Shown here: positions 45,201 to 47,159 of the stretch, one piece after another | Numbering within the stretch: the first letter of the stretch is position 1 | Layout of the letters: each line of letters begins with the position of its first letter | Assembly: GCF_963678975.1 (NCBI RefSeq) | Contig: NC_089273.1 | Span: forward strand, 4,799,788-4,863,787 | Direction: 5' to 3' | Length of the DNA stretch: 64,000 bases | Source of the DNA: Dysidea avara | Taxonomy: Eukaryota > Porifera > Demospongiae > Dictyoceratida > Dysideidae | The notes under the pieces: generated by a model | Databases searched by the model: none | The model's input: only the letters and a program-made list of their open reading frames with translations | What the model was told of the DNA's origin: nothing | Position numbers and translations under genes: made by a program

Positions 45201-46273
45201 TTTGAAGGTAAATCTCATTTGTCAACGTGGCTATGGAATTAAAATTCTTAAGTGGTACTCTATCCTCTGCTATTAATCTCTCAGACAACTTATCACAAGA
45301 GTTATCCTCGCGATTATCAGCCATGCTCTATCTAGCCTTAGACATTATAAAGGAAATCATGACTATAACAGCATTAGACACTCTCCACTCTTATCAGTAA
45401 CTCTTTGAGTATCACATACAGTTTGAGGAATCTCCATTAGTGAAGTATTCCTATACTATTGTATGCCACTAACACTATGTATCATGAGTAGCTTGGGTCT
45501 GACCATCAATAATCTGATCCCTAATATCCCAAGCTACCAAATTTACACAAATATCCCATCAACAAATTCCAGTCTATACAGCATACACAACTCTGTTGCT
45601 CATTGTACGTACATTTCATAGTTATAAAATCTCGGTAGGTCTACCCCTGTGTGTGTGTAAAGGTGCACCAACATAAATATTGGTATCGGCATCAGTAGGA
45701 AGTTGACCTCTTTAGCAGATGTACTAAGTTATTCAACTTTCTGTATGCTTGAGTCTTGCAGCACGGTGGGTAGAGTATAAGGTTGTTACCTGTTTTACAC
45801 TGGCCAAGGGTTTAAGCCCCAGTATATTTCTTTCTTCATTTCACTTTTTTCACAAGTCTGTACACAAAACATTTTGGCAAACCACTTTTTTTAGCTTTTT
45901 GTCAAAACGTTTTAACAATAATTTTATTATGTTCACGTGCAACCCAACAATAAAAAATATCTGGTACTTTTGAAATATATCAGCACATTGGTAAAATTCC
46001 ATATCGGTGTACTTCTGTGTGTATGCGCGTGTGTGTGTGTGTGTGTGTGTGTTTCACCAAGACGATAATTACAGACATGCAAGTATGCAAAAAGAACACG
46101 CACACACACACACATGCGTGCAAGGCAATACATACATTGATAATCTCTGAGAGGTCCTTAACATAGCCCATCTCTGTGTGCATGATCTCATCAATGATTT
46201 GTTCACTCTTTGATTTCTTCTCCCTACCAGCTGCTGCTTCACCACCAACACCACCACTACTAGCCTGGTCCAT
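9036..46273 (-). CDS. DH-PH domain Rho guanine nucleotide exchange factor, PLEKHG-like (19 coding exons, whole gene)
   Basis: The predicted protein would activate Rho-family GTPases: the DH domain catalyses GDP release and the PH domain helps membrane or GTPase binding, acting at the cytoplasmic face of membranes. I chained exons by eye: 46273-46136, 44622-44519, 42901-42773, 42010-41953, 38784-38692, 36808-36758, 29845-29765, 29379-29350, 29216-29178, 28450-28310, 26969-26877, 20819-20733, 20282-20127, 19829-19799, 19441-19329, 15774-15687, 11652-11605, 11091-10973 and 9503-9036. The sum is 2067 nt, in frame throughout, giving 688 aa. DH spans about residues 24-212 (CR1 around TEMGYVKDL, CR3 LIKPVQRVLKY at 159-169). 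PH spans about 232-345, with the invariant C-terminal-helix Trp at 329. The tail is basic (KKLVKKRK near 540) and Ser/Thr-rich, ending in an acidic stretch. LPLGAYLIKPVQR and the linker most resemble PLEKHG1-3 from family knowledge. Junctions in the tail (exons 13-16) are less certain than in DH-PH. Confidence 0.88.
9615..9950. other. RhoGEF last intron, no feature seen
   Basis: AT-rich intronic sequence with no recognised motif. Confidence 0.4.
9985..10375. mobile_element. Palindromic MITE in RhoGEF intron 18
   Basis: Two imperfect inverted arms of about 150 bp. The left arm has CTTTTGTGTGAGGG, GCAGCCGGATCTACA and GATCGTTGATTAGTGA. The right arm carries their reverse complements (TCACTAATCAATGATC, TGTAAATCCGGCTGC, CCCCCACACAAAAG). 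Confidence 0.6.
10973..11091 (-). CDS. RhoGEF exon 18
   Basis: 119 nt; TTGTAG acceptor and GTTTGT donor, phase 1 to 0. It encodes ATGRSQSVLESIDRGLGGV and EEYSRKAQ; charged, no recognised domain. Confidence 0.75.
11605..11652 (-). CDS. RhoGEF exon 17
   Basis: 48 nt; TATAG acceptor and GTAAGT donor, phase 1 to 1. It encodes DKEPPVSQKELKKKR, a charged linker. Confidence 0.72.
12050..13330 (+). repeat. Interspersed repeat RptA, copy 1 (interrupted by a hAT MITE)
   Basis: Homologous along its length to 22150-23650 and in part to 17880-18345. Shared landmarks are TTTGGAATTTTCAACTAGAG, ATTAAATCACAGTAAAACAA, AAGATGAATGGGACACAAAG, GGACACTGGTAAGTCCATGA and AAAGCTTGTTTGAGCTTAG. In this copy the reading frame across the conserved segment is broken. 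Confidence 0.75.
12132..12656. mobile_element. hAT-type MITE nested in RptA copy 1, 8-bp TSD
   Basis: Termini CAGCGTTGAAAC / GTTTCAACGCTG, with subterminal CCGGGTC-rich inverted repeats. It is flanked by a perfect GTGCACGA duplication (12124-12131 and 12657-12664). RptA copy 3 lacks the insert at the equivalent site (GTAGTCCATGATATTAAATC). It contains a poly-A-rich tract at 12343-12380. Confidence 0.85.
13905..15018. mobile_element. hAT-type non-autonomous element, TAGGGTTG termini, 8-bp TSD
   Basis: Termini TAGGGTTGAGCAATA / TATTGCCCAACCCTA with the perfect 8-bp duplication CTATCACA (13897-13904 and 15019-15026). No transposase. The strong hairpin at 14286-14363 and its conserved downstream segment lie inside. 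Confidence 0.85.
14286..14410. repeat. Hairpin family HpX, copy 1
   Basis: A near-perfect stem of about 35 bp pairs ACCATGGCCAC / GTGGCCATGGT, GGGATTTGCCTGATATATAT / ATATATATCAGGCAAATCCC and GCCC / GGGC around a very short AAGCCGA loop. A second small hairpin CACCTAATAGGTG follows at 14395-14407. Copies 2 and 3 are at 26565 and 40710. Confidence 0.75.
15514..15632. repeat. (CA)n microsatellite next to RhoGEF exon 16
   Basis: Two long CA tracts separated by CTACACTACACACACTAAACA-like sequence, within 60-180 nt of the exon 16 donor. Confidence 0.9.
15687..15774 (-). CDS. RhoGEF exon 16 (basic Pro-rich tail)
   Basis: CCTTAG acceptor and GTACGC donor, phase 0 to 1. It encodes KKQKKAPPRRTSKTYSHAP, a basic stretch followed by PINFEPRQLPA. 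A (CA)n tract lies directly downstream in the intron. Confidence 0.78.
16450..16622. mobile_element. Hairpin MITE, TTTGCTT family (copy 2)
   Basis: Ends TACCATAATTCGCTT / AAGCAAATTATGGTA, with inner TTTTCGTA / TACGAAAA arms flanking GACTGCTCTATTAGGGTA. Homologous to 2942-3145. Confidence 0.6.
16795..17235. repeat. Inverted repeat in RhoGEF intron 15
   Basis: GTCAGTTAATTAG with ATGGACCTTATCCACATTGA near 16799-16851 reappears inverted at 17188-17235 (TATGGATAAGGTCCATTATT, AACTGACTAACAC). Probably the ends of a decayed DNA element. Confidence 0.45.
17880..18345 (+). repeat. Interspersed repeat RptA, copy 2 (partial, diverged)
   Basis: Shares GTCAACAAAGATATG, GGACGCAGGTAAGTCCATGA, TGCCAAAAGGCACCTGTCAGG and the CAGTCAGTCAGTCAGTAG stretch with the other copies. 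The donor-like GGTAAGTCC is retained. Confidence 0.65.
19329..19441 (-). CDS. RhoGEF exon 15 (tail; possible alternative end)
   Basis: TGTACAG acceptor, phase 1. It encodes GRGPDDVSQQTSNTTTDAKQ and ends MEQL. The donor CTG|GTAGTG is weak. If it is not used, translation stops two codons later at TAG 19322-19320. Splicing at 19329 restores phase 0, matching exon 16. Confidence 0.5.
19799..19829 (-). CDS. RhoGEF exon 14 (31-nt microexon)
   Basis: TTTACAG acceptor and GTATGT donor. It encodes TKLLLFAGIH plus one base (phase 0 to 1), which is what exon 15 needs. Confidence 0.5.
20127..20282 (-). CDS. RhoGEF exon 13 (tail, 52 aa)
   Basis: Open over 156 nt, with a strong polypyrimidine-AG acceptor (tandem AGAG, the second AG keeps frame) and a perfect GTAAGTG donor. 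It encodes SYSEQSLTYTSVDPPCS and continues to SSEPP. I see no recognised domain. Inclusion is inferred from phase (0 to 0) and splice-site quality. Confidence 0.6.
20733..20819 (-). CDS. RhoGEF exon 12 (PH C-terminal helix)
   Basis: 87 nt, phase 0; TGTAG acceptor and GTAAGA donor. It encodes LDEKLDWVKQVDKIIERK, the amphipathic PH C-terminal helix with the invariant Trp. Confidence 0.88.
22150..23650 (+). repeat. Interspersed repeat RptA, copy 3 (with internal duplication and nested MITE)
   Basis: Begins TTTGGAATTTTCAACTAGAG. The block from AAATGGTGCCGCAC to TATCATCTGAAAA is duplicated, and the second copy is split by the element 22522-23079. Downstream an ORF reads DDFHFEGKPSRARAKSTPFP and SKDEWDTKEDTGKSMKNALN (about 23205-23325), the best-preserved frame of the three copies, with GGTAAGTCC inside it. 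Confidence 0.7.
22522..23079. mobile_element. TGTGACC-family element nested in RptA copy 3
   Basis: Termini TGTGACCGGATATGTGAAAA / TTTTCGCAGATCCGGTCACA. It interrupts RptA between ...TTAAT and ATTATCATCTG. Internal sequence has CpG-containing CACGTCGAAACGATCG. No transposase. Confidence 0.75.
24770..25060. mobile_element. Decayed element with CCGCCACTGGG end and palindromic cassette
   Basis: Ends in CCCCCCCTTGAATCCGCCACT, the complement of the GGCGGAT-type terminus seen at 27190 and 30085. It carries two GACTG(C/T)TCTATTA.AGTATTTT units at 24950-25000. Confidence 0.4.
25710..25835. mobile_element. Short palindromic MITE
   Basis: Termini AGTTAGACACC / GGTGTCTAACT, then CGACCAA / TTGGTCTTG and TTTAGTAACC / GGTTACTAAA pairs. 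The centre is AGTAGCGCCCTTGCTTCGCT and its partial complement. Confidence 0.65.
25843..26044 (+). CDS. Unrecognised ORF fragment after the short MITE
   Basis: A 66-codon frame, starting MGKGCKIYLCNTFTPQIKG and ending SIAFMWMR before a GTATGT, looks compositionally like protein (balanced Cys, Gly, Lys) but matches no family I recognise. It may be a decayed transposon exon within RhoGEF intron 11. Confidence 0.15.
26560..26672. repeat. Hairpin family HpX, copy 2
   Basis: GCTGTAACATGGGCA pairs with TGCCCATGTTACAGC. The inner TTGGGATTTGCCTGATATAT pairs with ATATATCAGGAAAATCCC. The outer stem differs from copy 1 but both arms change together. Confidence 0.7.
26877..26969 (-). CDS. RhoGEF exon 11 (PH)
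   Basis: 93 nt, phase 0; ATAG acceptor and GTAAGT donor. It encodes ARFPLCFELYDVSRDKAFVF, the later PH strands. Confidence 0.85.
27185..27500. mobile_element. Decayed GGCGGAT-type element with G-run and cassette
   Basis: Begins near CAGGGCGGATACAG followed by a run of about 15 G (27202-27216). AGATTGAGATACTCTAATAG with GAGCAGTCA follows at 27245-27275. GGTCTCACCTTACCAAATCA at 27389 matches, inverted, GGTTTGGTAAGGTGAGACC at 30139. Confidence 0.4.
28310..28450 (-). CDS. RhoGEF exon 10 (PH beta strands)
   Basis: 141 nt, phase 0; TTAG acceptor and GTGAGT donor. It encodes GTFKFLGSK, RHLLLFEGILMITKKK and YVYQNHII, the G.F+.......LFLF...L+..KK pattern of RhoGEF PH domains. Confidence 0.88.
28876..29036. 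repeat. (CA)n microsatellite, about 160 bp, between RhoGEF exons 9 and 10
   Basis: Nearly uninterrupted CA with scattered CAGA. It generates long spurious His/Thr and Cys/Val reading frames on both strands. Confidence 0.95.
29178..29216 (-). CDS. RhoGEF exon 9 (PH start)
   Basis: 39 nt, phase 0; TTACAG acceptor and GTACGG donor. It encodes GNDLLTYGDLVEQ, corresponding to the DLTTYGELV segment that opens the PH domain. Confidence 0.83.
29350..29379 (-). CDS. RhoGEF exon 8 (DH-PH linker, 30-nt microexon)
   Basis: 30 nt, phase 0; CACAG acceptor and GTATGT donor. It encodes EIQSQLIGWE, the DH-PH linker (EIQS.L..W.G in PLEKHG proteins). Confidence 0.8.
29765..29845 (-). CDS. RhoGEF exon 7 (end of DH)
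   Basis: 81 nt, phase 0; TTACAG acceptor and GTAAAA donor. It encodes TMTQVAEHINEVKKSYE, the last DH helix that leads to the PH domain (homologues read M..VA..INE.KR..E). Confidence 0.86.
30085..30450. mobile_element. GGCGGATCC-type MITE
   Basis: The left end CAGGGGCGGATCCAGAC approximately pairs with a right end TCTGCCACCTATG. The palindromic cassette (GACTGCTCTATTAGAGTATC) is at 30313-30332. Target duplication not resolved. Confidence 0.45.
30453..30779 (+). CDS. Unrecognised 108-codon ORF in RhoGEF intron 6
   Basis: It reads through KLLCILPEFLVDESGHYHD and YTAPWHATFKHPLYTSICG and ends CRVVTR. Composition is protein-like (Trp, His, Pro, Cys spread evenly), but I recognise no family and see no promoter. 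It could be a decayed element ORF. Confidence 0.2.
   Translation: MGPRCIVVFIIMRFNLNMVNNLEKLLCILPEFLVDESGHYHDLLGSPFVQYTPMELRIFHSIYTAPWHATFKHPLYTSICGSVSMSYLMPTELWFIHHYCVLCRVVTR
30840..31720. repeat. Segmental duplication, unit A
   Basis: Direct copy of 32455-33180. Shared landmarks are CTCCAATCTACTG.TTCTAA, GTAGTTGTTGTTTACAC, CCATTATATAATGTTAAAG, GGTTTTCAGA.GTTTGAGCAA and GACCACTACAGGATAAG. Confidence 0.7.
31900..32412. mobile_element. Large palindromic (foldback) element, about 510 bp
   Basis: Arms of about 200 bp. AGCCCACCATTAAACCCTGA / TCAGTGTTTAATAGTGGGCT at the tips, then GTTATGCTGCTATACAGCAT / ATGCTGTATAGCAGCATAAC, GTGACAGTGATAG / CTATCACTGTCA, and GAGCAAGCTGTGTAGTCTTT / AAAGACTACACAGCT near the centre. 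Confidence 0.75.
32455..33180. repeat. Segmental duplication, unit B
   Basis: Diverged direct copy of 30840-31720, in the same order and orientation, separated by the foldback element. Confidence 0.7.
33170..33215. repeat. 11-bp tandem repeat
   Basis: GAAGAACACAT repeated four times in a row. Confidence 0.85.
33702..33860. mobile_element. Palindromic MITE
   Basis: GTATTGCCTTGCCCGTGCTA / TAGCACGAGCAAGGCAATGC at the tips and ATATGAAAAATAAAGCAC / GTGCTTTATTTTTTCATAT inside, with a GCACTTGGCTTCGCCTCGTGC centre. Confidence 0.7.
34330..34435. repeat. Local AAAGTGC / TAAAGCAC repeat cluster
   Basis: AAAGTGCT, AGAGTGCTTTA, TAAAGCACT and AAAGTACACTTT recur within 100 bp on both strands. Probably the decayed core of a palindromic element related to 33702-33860. 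Confidence 0.3.
35058..35065 (+). promoter_or_regulatory. TATA box of the fibrinogen-domain gene
   Basis: TATAAAAG lies 60 nt upstream of the ATG at 35125, a distance that leaves a short 5' UTR. It is the only good TATA box close to the ORF. Confidence 0.55.
35125..35892 (+). CDS. Secreted fibrinogen-related domain protein (ficolin/angiopoietin-like FReD), single exon
   Basis: 255 aa, intact. Residues 1-22 form a hydrophobic signal peptide ending before Cys23; Met5-7 are alternative starts. The fibrinogen C-terminal domain covers about residues 52-253: [21 protein letters not shown] (starting at 75, cut here by one residue in meaning only), EFWYGL at 108-113, the Ca-binding loop Asp190/192/194 before Cys200, and GGWWYNHC with Cys217, the usual C-terminal disulfide. 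N-glycosylation sequons are at Asn30, 53, 135 and 145. There is no collagen or coiled-coil region upstream, so it is a minimal FReD lectin-like protein. Family members bind acetylated sugars or act in innate recognition and adhesion; the ligand here is unknown. The gene lies inside RhoGEF intron 6 on the opposite strand. Confidence 0.93.
   Translation: [255 protein letters not shown]
36758..36808 (-). CDS. RhoGEF exon 6 (DH)
   Basis: 51 nt, phase 0; CACAG acceptor and GTTAGC donor. It encodes QLNKCVKPEEDGKEEMK, matching the PEDEG..E.. loop and helix after CR3 in DH domains. The following intron (about 6.9 kb) holds the fibrinogen-domain gene on the other strand. Confidence 0.83.
37340..37590. 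repeat. CA-rich microsatellite cluster
   Basis: Interrupted CA repeats with GCACAC and CTACACTACA units in RhoGEF intron 5. Confidence 0.9.
38240..38425. repeat. TG-rich microsatellite cluster
   Basis: GTGTGTAGTGTGTGCGCG-like units. Opposite in strand to the CA tract at 38523-38676, so the two could form an inverted structure around the SINE-like piece between them. Confidence 0.9.
38440..38522 (+). repeat. tRNA-derived SINE-like fragment
   Basis: GGTTCGATGCCCGG is a good Pol III B box. It is followed by TTGTTTCCTTGAGTAAGAAA CTTTACTC, a SINE-core-like stretch that recurs at about 43465. The A-box half is not clear. Confidence 0.45.
38523..38676. repeat. CA-rich microsatellite adjoining the exon 5 donor
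   Basis: CA repeats with CTACACTACA and CCACACCA interruptions. On the transcribed strand the intron begins GTGTGTAC and goes straight into GU repeats. Confidence 0.9.
38692..38784 (-). CDS. RhoGEF exon 5 (DH CR3 catalytic helix)
   Basis: 93 nt, phase 0 both sides; TTACAG acceptor and GTGTGT donor. It encodes LPLGAYLIKPVQRVLKYYL, the most conserved DH segment, which contacts the GTPase switch regions. The donor runs straight into a CA/TG tract of about 150 bp in the intron. Confidence 0.92.
38983..39359. mobile_element. hAT-type MITE, TAGGGGTGGG termini, 8-bp TSD
   Basis: TAGGGGTGGGGTGATAC / GTATTGTCTACCCCTA termini and a perfect ATTACTAT duplication (38975-38982 and 39360-39367). The interior has repeated GGTATCGxTACT motifs in inverted order. 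Confidence 0.85.
40170..40330. mobile_element. Mariner-like MITE fragment
   Basis: Contains AATTATCAAGGTGGTC, GAGGTGTCCTGATTTCAG and ATTATCAAGGCGTCC, the same vocabulary as the complete element at 42300-42433. Ends not resolved. Confidence 0.4.
40705..40860. repeat. Hairpin family HpX, copy 3
   Basis: ACCATGGCTGC pairs with GCAGCCATGGT and GGGATTTTG.TGA.ATATACACC with GGTGTATATGTCAGCAAAATCCC-type sequence (about 33 bp stem, few mismatches). It continues, like copy 1, into a CACCTAATAGGTG mini-hairpin and a TTTTATACAG...GATCG segment, so about 240 bp are homologous to copy 1. Confidence 0.7.
41159..41458 (+). CDS. Unrecognised 99-codon ORF downstream of HpX copy 3
   Basis: Reads NKCAKLSNYYKNESHNTKLY and FLNWLGIKVIGKPLSHDIAR. 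Protein-like composition, but no family recognised and no supporting context. The 3' end contains the palindrome GATATTGCCCGGGCAATAT. Confidence 0.15.
   Translation: MVCSKVDTRWVEIRIHNRPNDYFMPSLTFSNNQLPYLNKCAKLSNYYKNESHNTKLYVAQYNESKYIDFLNWLGIKVIGKPLSHDIARAICKLNTERHL
41475..41503. repeat. (AT)n microsatellite
   Basis: About 28 bp of TA repeats. Confidence 0.9.
41953..42010 (-). CDS. RhoGEF exon 4 (DH)
   Basis: 58 nt with TAG acceptor and GTACGT donor. It encodes TVEVLTKCMKTPVVSMFFK, the DH segment between the YC.NYP helix and CR3. It enters in phase 2 and leaves in phase 0. Confidence 0.83.
42104..42205. repeat. CA-rich microsatellite near RhoGEF exon 4
   Basis: CA repeats with CTACGCACACGCA interruptions, about 95 nt upstream of the exon 4 acceptor on the transcribed strand. 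Confidence 0.9.
42300..42433. mobile_element. Tc1/mariner-type MITE with TA TSD
   Basis: CAGTGAAACCTG / CAGGTTCCACTG termini flanked by TA on both sides (42298-42299 and 42434-42435). 134 bp, non-coding, inserted in CA-rich DNA. Confidence 0.75.
42773..42901 (-). CDS. RhoGEF exon 3 (DH)
   Basis: Phase 2 in, phase 2 out; TAG acceptor and GTGAGT donor. It encodes the helix with FITMWENADVGLKIYSDYC followed by SVYP, matching the F..IYS.YC.NYP pattern of DH domains. Confidence 0.88.
43395..43520 (+). repeat. SINE-like fragment, copy 2
   Basis: A tRNA-like TTCAAGGTTTAAGGC is followed by GCTGTTCCATGAGCAAGAAC and ATTGCTCC, parallel to the layout at 38461-38515. Confidence 0.35.
43723..44401. mobile_element. 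hAT-type element, TAGGGCTGAAAT termini, 8-bp TSD
   Basis: TAGGGCTGAAATG / TTTCAGCCATA termini with the perfect duplication GTTTAGAG (43715-43722 and 44402-44409). It carries a nested palindromic element. Confidence 0.8.
43985..44345. mobile_element. Palindromic MITE nested in the 43723-44401 element
   Basis: TTATCCACAATGATGTCAC / GTGACATCATTGTGGATAA tips, then AATGTACAGGTGCCTATGGA / ACCTGTACATT and GAAATTGTTTTGATTAATCA / TGATTGATCAAGACAATTTC. High arm identity implies a recent insertion. Confidence 0.75.
44446..44502. repeat. CA / GCAC microsatellite
   Basis: CACAACACACA and (CACG)n units directly downstream of the exon 2 donor on the transcribed strand. Confidence 0.85.
44519..44622 (-). 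CDS. RhoGEF exon 2 (DH)
   Basis: Phase 0 in, phase 2 out; CAG acceptor and GTGAGT donor. It encodes YQTPIIDHMDTLKISEEDI and LFNNIEEIRDFN, the DH helix that in homologues reads LFGNIEEIY. Confidence 0.88.
45763..45828 (+). repeat. tRNA-derived SINE head
   Basis: GGTGGGTAGAGTATAAGG resembles a Pol III A box and GGGTTTAAGCCCC a B box, separated by about 30 bp. It does not fold into an intact tRNA that I can see. Confidence 0.4.
46014..46116. repeat. GT and CA microsatellites at the start of RhoGEF intron 1
   Basis: A (GT)n tract at 46028-46052 and a (CA)n tract at 46097-46115, in opposite orientation, within 120 nt of the exon 1 donor. Confidence 0.9.
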
Positions 46274-46301
46274 AGTCTGCCGTGTGGTGTGATGTCACCA
46301 G
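46136..46301 (-). CDS. RhoGEF exon 1 (start codon and DH CR1)
   Basis: The coding part is 46273-46136 (46 aa), starting MDQASSGG and ending in SEIIN before a GTATGT donor. It contains the DH CR1 signature with TEMGYVKDL. An in-frame TGA lies 24 nt upstream of the ATG within the same exon, which supports this start. A good acceptor (CCCCTACAG) ends at 46302, so 46301-46274 is 5' UTR and at least one upstream non-coding exon is expected. Confidence 0.85.
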
Positions 46302-46803
46302 CTGTAGGGGAATGTAATATATACATGCAACAGTGATTTATCACAAGGTACTTTTCAAAGGCCACGTTAACCCAGTACACTGTAGCAGGTTGCAGTCAAG
46401 GCTATACAAAATCTTGACAACAAAGACTAGATGGTGAATTGATTTCCAGTAAGCATGACATGTGTTAGGGCAAGTGCCTCAACTGAAACCAGGAAATCTT
46501 TCCTTAGTTACATGAGCGTTACCGATCTATTGTCAATTTATTCTACAGACGGGCCTGTGTGGGACAGCTGAAGTATATACGTAACATGTGTTGCGTTAAA
46601 ATATTCAGATACATAGCTACATTCATAACCTACTCGCAAATATGCACATCTCCTTTCCATAGTCAACACCAGGCACGCTCGACAACTGGTTACGCCGCTA
46701 CAACATGGTACAAGACTCTGGATTTACACGATAAAGACACAACGAAGCCACAGAACATTATCCCACTACAAGCGCATGATAGAATCAATTTAAGCAAACT
46801 TAC

Positions 46804-47000
46804 ATCCTCTCGATTCGCCTACAGCTACAGTTTCTCCACAAAGTATGTCCACCATAATGCGAGTATTAATGCTACAGTTTACGCTCCATCAAGGCGTTTC
46901 CTTCTTTTGAACAACACCAGTACAATCAGAACATGATCAGAGTAGCTAACCTCTTATTGTTGCCTCAGTCTTCCAAGCCGGCGCGACATACAACGGTTGC
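46804..47000 (-). promoter_or_regulatory. Candidate 5' non-coding exon and promoter of the RhoGEF gene
   Basis: A strong donor (GAGGAT|GTAAGTT) ends at 46804 on the minus strand, about 500 nt upstream of the 46301 acceptor. The sequence above it is more GC-rich with CpGs (for example around 46978-47030). No TATA box is clear and the transcription start is not resolved. Confidence 0.35.
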
Positions 47001-47159
47001 TCAACATTCCACTATACGCGAACATTCGATGTACTGTTTGAATACATGGGTGTGGCTGCAAGACCGCTATTTTAAAAATATGTTTCATTTCGAGTCAGCA
47101 ATAGTACGGTTAACCGCTGAACCAAATAAGGTGAGGGGACTAATGTGCGGTTAACTATT

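Noticed and set aside
45763..45828. tRNA gene
   Set aside because: A and B boxes are present but the acceptor and anticodon stems do not pair. Kept as a SINE head.
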